From: Maylandia zebra
Taxonomy: Eukaryota > Chordata > Actinopteri > Cichliformes > Cichlidae
Assembly (NCBI RefSeq): GCF_041146795.1
Contig: NC_135174.1
Span: 1 to 64,000 of the forward strand
DNA: 64,000 nt
Direction of reading: 5' to 3'
Within the stretch, counting starts at the first letter, position 1; every line of letters begins with the position of its first letter. Of the stretch, positions 47,601-61,000 are shown in pieces. The position numbers and the translations under genes are program-made. The notes beneath the pieces were generated by a model that was not told the DNA's origin, made no database searches, and saw only the letters and a list, made by a program, of their open reading frames with translations.

Positions 47601-50600
47601 TGATTGCACACACATGCGATTATGCGCAGAGGTCCACCCTACCAGCCAACCTCAGATCTCCACGCAGGCACACATGAATGCACATACATTTGCACACATC
47701 CAGAGATAAACTCACCCCAAACAATCCACATTCCAAGAAATCCAGACGTGGCTCTGATTGCACACACATGCGATTATGCGCAGAGGTCCACCCTACCAGC
47801 CAACCTCAGATCTCCACGCAGGCACACATGAATGCACATACATTTGCACACATCCAGAGATAAACTAACCCCAAACAATCCACATTCCAAGAAATCCAGA
47901 CATGGCTCTGATTGCACACACATGTGATTATGCGCAGAGGTCCACCCTACCAGCCAACCTCAGATCTCCACGCAGGCACACATGAATGCACATACATTTG
48001 CACACATCCAGAGATAAACTAACCCCAAACAATCCACATTCCAAGAAATCCAGACGTGGCTCTGATTGCACACACATACGATTATGCGCAGAGGTCCACC
48101 CTACCAGCCAACCTCAGATCTCCACGCAGGCACACATGAATGCACATACATTTGCACACATCCAGAGATAAACTAACCCCAAACAATCCACATTCCAAGA
48201 AATCCAGACGTGGCTCTGATTGCACACACATGTGATTATGCGCAGAGGTCCACCCTACCAGCCAACCTCAGATCTCCACGCAGGCACACATGAATGCACA
48301 TACATTTGCACACATCCAGAGATAAACTCACCCCAAACAATCCACATTCCAAGAAATCCAGACATGGCTCTGATTGCACACACATGTGATTATGCGCAGA
48401 GGTCCACCCTACCAGCCAACCTCAGATCTCCACGCAGGCACACATGAATGCACATATATTTGCACACATCCAGAGATAAACTCACCCCAAACAATCCACA
48501 TTCCAAGAAATCCAGACGTGGCTCTGATTGCGCACACATGTGATTATGCGCAGAGGTCCACCCTACCACCCAACCCCAGATCTCCACGCAGGCACACATG
48601 AATGCACATACATTTGCACACATCCAGAGATAAACTCACCCCAAACAATCCACATTCCAAGAAATCCAGACGTGGCTCTGATTGCACACACATGCGATTA
48701 TGCGCAGAGGTCCACCCTACCAGCCAACCTCAGATCTCCACGCAGGCACACATGAATGCACATACATTTGCACACATCCAGAGATAAACTCACCCCAAAC
48801 AATCCACATTCCAAGAAATCCAGACGTGGCTCTGATTGCACACACATGCGATTATGCGCAGAGGTCCACCCTACCAGCCAACCTCAGATCTCCACGCAGG
48901 CACACATGAATGCACATACATTTGCACACATCCAGAGATAAACTAACCCCAAACAATCCACATTCCAAGAAATCCAGACATGGCTCTGATTGCACACACA
49001 TGTGATTATGCGCAGAGGTCCACCCTACCAGCCAACCTCAGATCTCCACGCAGGCACACATGAATGCACATACATTTGCACACATCCAGAGATAAACTAA
49101 CCCCAAACAATCCACATTCCAAGAAATCCAGACGTGGCTCTGATTGCACACACATACGATTATGCGCAGAGGTCCACCCTACCAGCCAACCTCAGATCTC
49201 CACGCAGGCACACATGAATGCACATACATTTGCACACATCCAGAGATAAACTAACCCCAAACAATCCACATTCCAAGAAATCCAGACGTGGCTCTGATTG
49301 CACACACATGTGATTATGCGCAGAGGTCCACCCTACCAGCCAACCTCAGATCTCCACGCAGGCACACATGAATGCACATACATTTGCACACATCCAGAGA
49401 TAAACTCACCCCAAACAATCCACATTCCAAGAAATCCAGACATGGCTCTGATTGCACACACATGTGATTATGCGCAGAGGTCCACCCTACCAGCCAACCT
49501 CAGATCTCCACGCAGGCACACATGAATGCACATACATTTGCACACATCCAGAGATAAACTCACCCCAAACAATCCACATTCCAAGAAATCCAGACGTGGC
49601 TCTGATTGCACACACATGCGATTATGCGCAGAGGTCCACCCTACCAGCCAACCTCAGATCTCCACGCAGGCACACATGAATGCACATACATTTGCACACA
49701 TCCAGAGATAAACTCACCCCAAACAATCCACATTCCAAGAAATCCAGACGTGGCTCTGATTGCACACACATGCGATTATGCGCAGAGGTCCACCCTACCA
49801 GCCAACCTCAGATCTCCACGCAGGCACACATGAATGCACATACATTTGCACACATCCAGAGATAAACTCACCCCAAACAATCCACATTCCAAGAAATCCA
49901 GACGTGGCTCTGATTGCACACACATGCGATTATGCGCAGAGGTCCACCCTACCAGCCAACCTCAGATCTCCACGCAGGCACACATGAATGCACATACATT
50001 TGCACACATCCAGAGATAAACTAACCCCAAACAATCCACATTCCAAGAAATCCAGACGTGGCTCTGATTGCACACACATGTGATTATGCGCAGAGGTCCA
50101 CCCTACCAGCCAACCTCAGATCTCCACGCAGGCACACATGAATGCACATACATTTGCACACATCCAGAGATAAACTCACCCCAAACAATCCACATTCCAA
50201 GAAATCCAGACGTGGCTCTGATTGCACACACATGTGATTATGCGCAGAGGTCCACCCTACCAGCCAACCTCAGATCTCCACGCAGGCACACATGAATGCA
50301 CATACATTTGCACACATCCAGAGATAAACTAACCCCAAACAATCCACATTCCAAGAAATCCAGACGTGGCTCTGATTGCACACACATGTGATTATGCGCA
50401 GAGGTCCACCCTACCAGCCAACCTCAGATCTCCACGCAGGCACACATGAATGCACATACATTTGCACACATCCAGAGATAAACTAACCCCAAACAATCCA
50501 CATTCCAAGAAATCCAGACATGGCTCTGATTGCACACACATGTGATTATGCGCAGAGGTCCACCCTACCAGCCAACCTCAGATCTCCACGCAGGCACACA

Positions 50601-53600
50601 TGAATGCACATACATTTGCACACATCCAGAGATAAACTAACCCCAAACAATCCACATTCCAAGAAATCCAGACGTGGCTCTGATTGCACACACATACGAT
50701 TATGCGCAGAGGTCCACCCTACCAGCCAACCTCAGATCTCCACGCAGGCACACATGAATGCACATACATTTGCACACATCCAGAGATAAACTAACCCCAA
50801 ACAATCCACATTCCAAGAAATCCAGACGTGGCTCTGATTGCACACACATGTGATTATGCGCAGAGGTCCACCCTACCAGCCAACCTCAGATCTCCACGCA
50901 GGCACACATGAATGCACATACATTTGCACACATCCAGAGATAAACTCACCCCAAACAATCCACATTCCAAGAAATCCAGACATGGCTCTGATTGCACACA
51001 CATGCGATTATGCGCAGAGGTCCACCCTACCAGCCAACCTCAGATCTCCACGCAGGCACACATGAATGCACATACATTTGCACACATCCAGAGATAAACT
51101 CACCCCAAACAATCCACATTCCAAGAAATCCAGACGTGGCTCTGATTGCACACACATGCGATTATGCGCAGAGGTCCACCCTACCAGCCAACCTCAGATC
51201 TCCACGCAGGCACACATGAATGCACATACATTTGCACACATCCAGAGATAAACTCACCCCAAACAATCCACATTCCAAGAAATCCAGACGTGGCTCTGAT
51301 TGCACACACATGTGATTATGCGCAGAGGTCCACCCTACCAGCCAACCTCAGATCTCCACGCAGGCACACATGAATGCACATACATTTGCACACATCCAGA
51401 GATAAACTCACCCCAAACAATCCACATTCCAAGAAATCCAGACGTGGCTCTGATTGCACACACATGCAATTATGCGCAGAGGTCCACCCTACCAGCCAAC
51501 CTCAGATCTCCACGCAGGCACACATGAATGCACATACATTTGCACACATCCAGAGATAAACTCACCCCAAACAATCCACATTCCAAGAAATCCAGACGTG
51601 GCTCTGATTGCACACACATGCGATTATGCGCAGAGGTCCACCCTACCAGCCAACCTCAGATCTCCACGCAGGCACACATGAATGCACATACATTTGCACA
51701 CATCCAGAGATAAACTAACCCCAAACAATCCACATTCCAAGAAATCCAGACATGGCTCTGATTGCACACACATGTGATTATGCGCAGAGGTCCACCCTAC
51801 CAGCCAACCTCAGATCTCCACGCAGGCACACATGAATGCACATACATTTGCACACATCCAGAGATAAACTAACCCCAAACAATCCACATTCCAAGAAATC
51901 CAGACGTGGCTCTGATTGCACACACATACGATTATGCGCAGAGGTCCACCCTACCAGCCAACCTCAGATCTCCACGCAGGCACACATGAATGCACATACA
52001 TTTGCACACATCCAGAGATAAACTAACCCCAAACAATCCACATTCCAAGAAATCCAGACGTGGCTCTGATTGCACACACATGTGATTATGCGCAGAGGTC
52101 CACCCTACCAGCCAACCTCAGATCTCCACGCAGGCACACATGAATGCACATACATTTGCACACATCCAGAGATAAACTCACCCCAAACAATCCACATTCC
52201 AAGAAATCCAGACATGGCTCTGATTGCACACACATGTGATTATGCGCAGAGGTCCACCCTACCAGCCAACCTCAGATCTCCACGCAGGCACACATGAATG
52301 CACATACATTTGCACACATCCAGAGATAAACTCACCCCAAACAATCCACATTCCAAGAAATCCAGACGTGGCTCTGATTGCACACACATGTGATTATGCG
52401 CAGAGGTCCACCCTACCAGCCAACCTCAGATCTCCACGCAGGCACACATGAATGCACATACATTTGCACACATCCAGAGATAAACTCACCCCAAACAATC
52501 CACATTCCAAGAAATCCAGACGTGGCTCTGATTGCACACACATGCGATTATGCGCAGAGGTCCACCCTACCAGCCAACCTCAGATCTCCACGCAGGCACA
52601 CATGAATGCACATACATTTGCACACATCCAGAGATAAACTCACCCCAAACAATCCACATTCCAAGAAATCCAGACGTGGCTCTGATTGCACACACATGCG
52701 ATTATGCGCAGAGGTCCACCCTACCAGCCAACCTCAGATCTCCACGCAGGCACACATGAATGCACATACATTTGCACACATCCAGAGATAAACTAACCCC
52801 AAACAATCCACATTCCAAGAAATCCAGACATGGCTCTGATTGCACACACATGTGATTATGCACAGAGGTCCACCCTACCAGCCAACCTCAGATCTCCACG
52901 CAGGCACACATGAATGCACATACATTTGCACACATCCAGAGATAAACTAACCCCAAACAATCCACATTCCAAGAAATCCAGACGTGGCTCTGATTGCACA
53001 CACATACGATTATGCGCAGAGGTCCACCCTACCAGCCAACCTCAGATCTCCACGCAGGCACACATGAATGCACATACATTTGCACACATCCAGAGATAAA
53101 CTAACCCCAAACAATCCACATTCCAAGAAATCCAGACGTGGCTCTGATTGCACACACATGCGATTATGCGCAGAGGTCCACCCTACCAGCCAACCTCAGA
53201 TCTCCACGCAGGCACACATGAATGCACATACATTTGCACACATCCAGAGATAAACTCACCCCAAACAATCCACATTCCAAGAAATCCAGACGTGGCTCTG
53301 ATTGCACACACATGTGATTATGCGCAGAGGTCCACCCTACCAGCCAACCTCAGATCTCCACGCAGGCACACATGAATGCACATACATTTGCACACATCCA
53401 GAGATAAACTCACCCCAAACAATCCACATTCCAAGAAATCCAGACGTGGCTCTGATTGCACACACATGTGATTATGCGCAGAGGTCCACCCTACCAGCCA
53501 ACCTCAGATCTCCACGCAGGCACACATGAATGCACATACATTTGCACACATCCAGAGATAAACTCACCCCAAACAATCCACATTCCAAGAAATCCAGACG

Positions 53601-56600
53601 TGGCTCTGATTGCACACACATGCGATTATGCGCAGAGGTCCACCCTACCAGCCAACCTCAGATCTCCACGCAGGCACACATGAATGCACATACATTTGCA
53701 CACATCCAGAGATAAACTAACCCCAAACAATCCACATTCCAAGAAATCCAGACATGGCTCTGATTGCACACACATGTGATTATGCGCAGAGGTCCACCCT
53801 ACCAGCCAACCTCAGATCTCCACGCAGGCACACATGAATGCACATACATTTGCACACATCCAGAGATAAACTAACCCCAAACAATCCACATTCCAAGAAA
53901 TCCAGACGTGGCTCTGATTGCACACACATACGATTATGCGCAGAGGTCCACCCTACCAGCCAACCTCAGATCTCCACCGCAGGCACACATGAATGCACAT
54001 ACATTTGCACACATCCAGAGATAAACTCACCCCAAACAATCCACATTCCAAGAAATCCAGACGTGGCTCTGATTGCACACACATGCGATTATGCGCAGAG
54101 GTCCACCCTACCAGCCAACCTCAGATCTCCACGCAGGCACACATGAATGCACATACATTTGCACACATCCAGAGATAAACTAACCCCAAACAATCCACAT
54201 TCCAAGAAATCCAGACATGGCTCTGATTGCACACACATGTGATTATGCGCAGAGGTCCACCCTACCAGCCAACCTCAGATCTCCACGCAGGCACACATGA
54301 ATGCACATACATTTGCACACATCCAGAGATAAACTAACCCCAAACAATCCACATTCCAAGAAATCCAGACGTGGCTCTGATTGCACACACATGTGATTAT
54401 GCGCAGAGGTCCACCCTACCAGCCAACCTCAGATCTCCACGCAGGCACACATGAATGCACATACATTTGCACACATCCAGAGATAAACTCACCCCAAACA
54501 ATCCACATTCCAAGAAATCCAGACGTGGCTCTGATTGCACACACATGTGATTATGCGCAGAGGTCCACCCTACCAGCCAACCTCAGATCTCCACGCAGGC
54601 ACACATGAATGCACATACATTTGCACACATCCAGAGATAAACTCACCCCAAACAATCCACATTCCAAGAAATCCAGACGTGGCTCTGATTGCACACACAT
54701 GCGATTATGCGCAGAGGTCCACCCTACCAGCCAACCTCAGATCTCCACGCAGGCACACATGAATGCACATACATTTGCACACATCCAGAGATAAACTAAC
54801 CCCAAACAATCCACATTCCAAGAAATCCAGACATGGCTCTGATTGCACACACATGTGATTATGCGCAGAGGTCCACCCTACCAGCCAACCTCAGATCTCC
54901 ACGCAGGCACACATGAATGCACATACATTTGCACACATCCAGAGATAAACTCACCCCAAACAATCCACATTCCAAGAAATCCAGACGTGGCTCTGATTGC
55001 ACACACATGTGATTATGCGCAGAGGTCCACCCTACCAGCCAACCTCAGATCTCCACGCAGGCACACATGAATGCACATACATTTGCACACATCCAGAGAT
55101 AAACTCACCCCAAACAATCCACATTCCAAGAAATCCAGACGTGGCTCTGATTGCACACACATGCGATTATGCGCAGAGGTCCACCCTACCAGCCAACCTC
55201 AGATCTCCACGCAGGCACACATGAATGCACATACATTTGCACACATCCAGAGATAAACTCACCCCAAACAATCCACATTCCAAGAAATCCAGACGTGGCT
55301 CTGATTGCACACACATGCGATTATGCGCAGAGGTCCACCCTACCAGCCAACCTCAGATCTCCACGCAGGCACACATGAATGCACATACATTTGCACACAT
55401 CCAGAGATAAACTCACCCCAAACAATCCACATTCCAAGAAATCCAGACGTGGCTCTGATTGCACACACATGCGATTATGCGCAGAGGTCCACCCTACCAG
55501 CCAACCTCAGATCTCCACGCAGGCACACATGAATGCACATACATTTGCACACATCCAGAGATAAACTAACCCCAAACAATCCACATTCCAAGAAATCCAG
55601 ACATGGCTCTGATTGCACACACATGTGATTATGCGCAGAGGTCCACCCTACCAGCCAACCTCAGATCTCCACGCAGGCACACATGAATGCACATACATTT
55701 GCACACATCCAGAGATAAACTAACCCCAAACAATCCACATTCCAAGAAATCCAGACGTGGCTCTGATTGCACACACATACGATTATGCGCAGAGGTCCAC
55801 CCTACCAGCCAACCTCAGATCTCCACGCAGGCACACATGAATGCACATACATTTGCACACATCCAGAGATAAACTCACCCCAAACAATCCACATTCCAAG
55901 AAATCCAGACGTGGCTCTGATTGCACACACATGCGATTATGCGCAGAGGTCCACCCTACCAGCCAACCTCAGATCTCCACGCAGGCACACATGAATGCAC
56001 ATACATTTGCACACATCCAGAGATAAACTAACCCCAAACAATCCACATTCCAAGAAATCCAGACATGGCTCTGATTGCACACACATGTGATTATGCACAG
56101 AGGTCCACCCTACCAGCCAACCTCAGATCTCCACGCAGGCACACATGAATGCACATACATTTGCACACATCCAGAGATAAACTAACCCCAAACAATCCAC
56201 ATTCCAAGAAATCCAGACGTGGCTCTGATTGCACACACATGCGATTATGCGCAGAGGTCCACCCTACCAGCCAACCTCAGATCTCCACGCAGGCACACAT
56301 GAATGCACATACATTTGCACACATCCAGAGATAAACTCACCCCAAACAATCCACATTCCAAGAAATCCAGACGTGGCTCTGATTGCACACACATGTGATT
56401 ATGCGCAGAGGTCCACCCTACCAGCCAACCTCAGATCTCCACGCAGGCACACATGAATGCACATACATTTGCACACATCCAGAGATAAACTCACCCCAAA
56501 CAATCCACATTCCAAGAAATCCAGACGTGGCTCTGATTGCACACACATGTGATTATGCGCAGAGGTCCACCCTACCAGCCAACCTCAGATCTCCACGCAG

Positions 56601-58073
56601 GCACACATGAATGCACATACATTTGCACACATCCAGAGATAAACTCACCCCAAACAATCCACATTCCAAGAAATCCAGACGTGGCTCTGATTGCACACAC
56701 ATGCGATTATGCGCAGAGGTCCACCCTACCAGCCAACCTCAGATCTCCACGCAGGCACACATGAATGCACATACATTTGCACACATCCAGAGATAAACTC
56801 ACCCCAAACAATCCACATTCCAAGAAATCCAGACGTGGCTCTGATTGCACACACATGCGATTATGCGCAGAGGTCCACCCTACCAGCCAACCTCAGATCT
56901 CCACGCAGGCACACATGAATGCACATACATTTGCACACATCCAGAGATAAACTAACCCCAAACAATCCACATTCCAAGAAATCCAGACATGGCTCTGATT
57001 GCACACACATGTGATTATGCGCAGAGGTCCACCCTACCAGCCAACCTCAGATCTCCACGCAGGCACACATGAATGCACATACATTTGCACACATCCAGAG
57101 ATAAACTAACCCCAAACAATCCACATTCCAAGAAATCCAGACGTGGCTCTGATTGCACACACATACGATTATGCGCAGAGGTCCACCCTACCAGCCAACC
57201 TCAGATCTCCACGCAGGCACACATGAATGCACATACATTTGCACACATCCAGAGATAAACTCACCCCAAACAATCCACATTCCAAGAAATCCAGACGTGG
57301 CTCTGATTGCACACACATGCGATTATGCGCAGAGGTCCACCCTACCAGCCAACCTCAGATCTCCACGCAGGCACACATGAATGCACATACATTTGCACAC
57401 ATCCAGAGATAAACTAACCCCAAACAATCCACATTCCAAGAAATCCAGACATGGCTCTGATTGCACACACATGTGATTATGCGCAGAGGTCCACCCTACC
57501 AGCCAACCTCAGATCTCCACGCAGGCACACATGAATGCACATACATTTGCACACATCCAGAGATAAACTAACCCCAAACAATCCACATTCCAAGAAATCC
57601 AGACGTGGCTCTGATTGCACACACATGTGATTATGCGCAGAGGTCCACCCTACCAGCCAACCTCAGATCTCCACGCAGGCACACATGAATGCACATACAT
57701 TTGCACACATCCAGAGATAAACTCACCCCAAACAATCCACATTCCAAGAAATCCAGACGTGGCTCTGATTGCACACACATGCGATTATGCGCAGAGGTCC
57801 ACCCTACCAGCCAACCTCAGATCTCCACGCAGGCACACATGAATGCACATACATTTGCACACATCCAGAGATAAACTCACCCCAAACAATCCACATTCCA
57901 AGAAATCCAGACGTGGCTCTGATTGCACACACATGCGATTATGCGCAGAGGTCCACCCTACCAGCCAACCTCAGATCTCCACGCAGGCACACATGAATGC
58001 ACATACATTTGCACACATCCAGAGATAAACTAACCCCAAACAATCCACATTCCAAGAAATCCAGACATGGCTC
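44675..58073. repeat. Satellite domain with irregular higher-order repeat
   Basis: Coding each monomer by its three variable positions (C/T/A; C/A; G/A), an ordered core CAA, TAG, then AAG or ACG, often followed by TCA, recurs separated by CCG and TCG monomers. Intervals between successive CAA-type monomers from about 47755 rightward are 7, 10, 8, 7, 6, 3, 4, 5, 3, 6, 3 and 4 monomers. A one-base insertion occurs near 53977, and a cluster of private changes at about 48450-48590. Confidence 0.85.
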
Positions 58074-61000
58074 TGATTGCACACACATGTGATTATGCGC
58101 AGAGGTCCACCCTACCAGCCAACCTCAGATCTCCACGCAGGCACACATGAATGCACATACATTTGCACACATCCAGAGATAAACTCACCCCAAACAATCC
58201 ACATTCCAAGAAATCCAGACGTGGCTCTGATTGCACACACATGTGATTATGCGCAGAGGTCCACCCTACCAGCCAACCTCAGATCTCCACGCAGGCACAC
58301 ATGAATGCACATACATTTGCACACATCCAGAGATAAACTCACCCCAAACAATCCACATTCCAAGAAATCCAGACGTGGCTCTGATTGCACACACATGTGA
58401 TTATGCGCAGAGGTCCACCCTACCAGCCAACCTCAGATCTCCACGCAGGCACACATGAATGCACATACATTTGCACACATCCAGAGATAAACTCACCCCA
58501 AACAATCCACATTCCAAGAAATCCAGACGTGGCTCTGATTGCACACACATGTGATTATGCGCAGAGGTCCACCCTACCAGCCAACCTCAGATCTCCACGC
58601 AGGCACACATGAATGCACATACATTTGCACACATCCAGAGATAAACTCACCCCAAACAATCCACATTCCAAGAAATCCAGACGTGGCTCTGATTGCACAC
58701 ACATGTGATTATGCGCAGAGGTCCACCCTACCAGCCAACCTCAGATCTCCACGCAGGCACACATGAATGCACATACATTTGCACACATCCAGAGATAAAC
58801 TCACCCCAAACAATCCACATTCCAAGAAATCCAGACGTGGCTCTGATTGCACACACATGTGATTATGCGCAGAGGTCCACCCTACCAGCCAACCTCAGAT
58901 CTCCACGCAGGCACACATGAATGCACATACATTTGCACACATCCAGAGATAAACTCACCCCAAACAATCCACATTCCAAGAAATCCAGACGTGGCTCTGA
59001 TTGCACACACATGTGATTATGCGCAGAGGTCCACCCTACCAGCCAACCTCAGATCTCCACGCAGGCACACATGAATGCACATACATTTGCACACATCCAG
59101 AGATAAACTCACCCCAAACAATCCACATTCCAAGAAATCCAGACGTGGCTCTGATTGCACACACATGTGATTATGCGCAGAGGTCCACCCTACCAGCCAA
59201 CCTCAGATCTCCACGCAGGCACACATGAATGCACATACATTTGCACACATCCAGAGATAAACTCACCCCAAACAATCCACATTCCAAGAAATCCAGACGT
59301 GGCTCTGATTGCACACACATGTGATTATGCGCAGAGGTCCACCCTACCAGCCAACCTCAGATCTCCACGCAGGCACACATGAATGCACATACATTTGCAC
59401 ACATCCAGAGATAAACTCACCCCAAACAATCCACATTCCAAGAAATCCAGACGTGGCTCTGATTGCACACACATGTGATTATGCGCAGAGGTCCACCCTA
59501 CCAGCCAACCTCAGATCTCCACGCAGGCACACATGAATGCACATACATTTGCACACATCCAGAGATAAACTCACCCCAAACAATCCACATTCCAAGAAAT
59601 CCAGACGTGGCTCTGATTGCACACACATGTGATTATGCGCAGAGGTCCACCCTACCAGCCAACCTCAGATCTCCACGCAGGCACACATGAATGCACATAC
59701 ATTTGCACACATCCAGAGATAAACTCACCCCAAACAATCCACATTCCAAGAAATCCAGACGTGGCTCTGATTGCACACACATGTGATTATGCGCAGAGGT
59801 CCACCCTACCAGCCAACCTCAGATCTCCACGCAGGCACACATGAATGCACATACATTTGCACACATCCAGAGATAAACTCACCCCAAACAATCCACATTC
59901 CAAGAAATCCAGACGTGGCTCTGATTGCACACACATGTGATTATGCGCAGAGGTCCACCCTACCAGCCAACCTCAGATCTCCACGCAGGCACACATGAAT
60001 GCACATACATTTGCACACATCCAGAGATAAACTCACCCCAAACAATCCACATTCCAAGAAATCCAGACGTGGCTCTGATTGCACACACATGTGATTATGC
60101 GCAGAGGTCCACCCTACCAGCCAACCTCAGATCTCCACGCAGGCACACATGAATGCACATACATTTGCACACATCCAGAGATAAACTCACCCCAAACAAT
60201 CCACATTCCAAGAAATCCAGACGTGGCTCTGATTGCACACACATGTGATTATGCGCAGAGGTCCACCCTACCAGCCAACCTCAGATCTCCACGCAGGCAC
60301 ACATGAATGCACATACATTTGCACACATCCAGAGATAAACTCACCCCAAACAATCCACATTCCAAGAAATCCAGACGTGGCTCTGATTGCACACACATGT
60401 GATTATGCGCAGAGGTCCACCCTACCAGCCAACCTCAGATCTCCACGCAGGCACACATGAATGCACATACATTTGCACACATCCAGAGATAAACTCACCC
60501 CAAACAATCCACATTCCAAGAAATCCAGACGTGGCTCTGATTGCACACACATGTGATTATGCGCAGAGGTCCACCCTACCAGCCAACCTCAGATCTCCAC
60601 GCAGGCACACATGAATGCACATACATTTGCACACATCCAGAGATAAACTCACCCCAAACAATCCACATTCCAAGAAATCCAGACGTGGCTCTGATTGCAC
60701 ACACATGTGATTATGCGCAGAGGTCCACCCTACCAGCCAACCTCAGATCTCCACGCAGGCACACATGAATGCACATACATTTGCACACATCCAGAGATAA
60801 ACTCACCCCAAACAATCCACATTCCAAGAAATCCAGACGTGGCTCTGATTGCACACACATGTGATTATGCGCAGAGGTCCACCCTACCAGCCAACCTCAG
60901 ATCTCCACGCAGGCACACATGAATGCACATACATTTGCACACATCCAGAGATAAACTCACCCCAAACAATCCACATTCCAAGAAATCCAGACGTGGCTCT

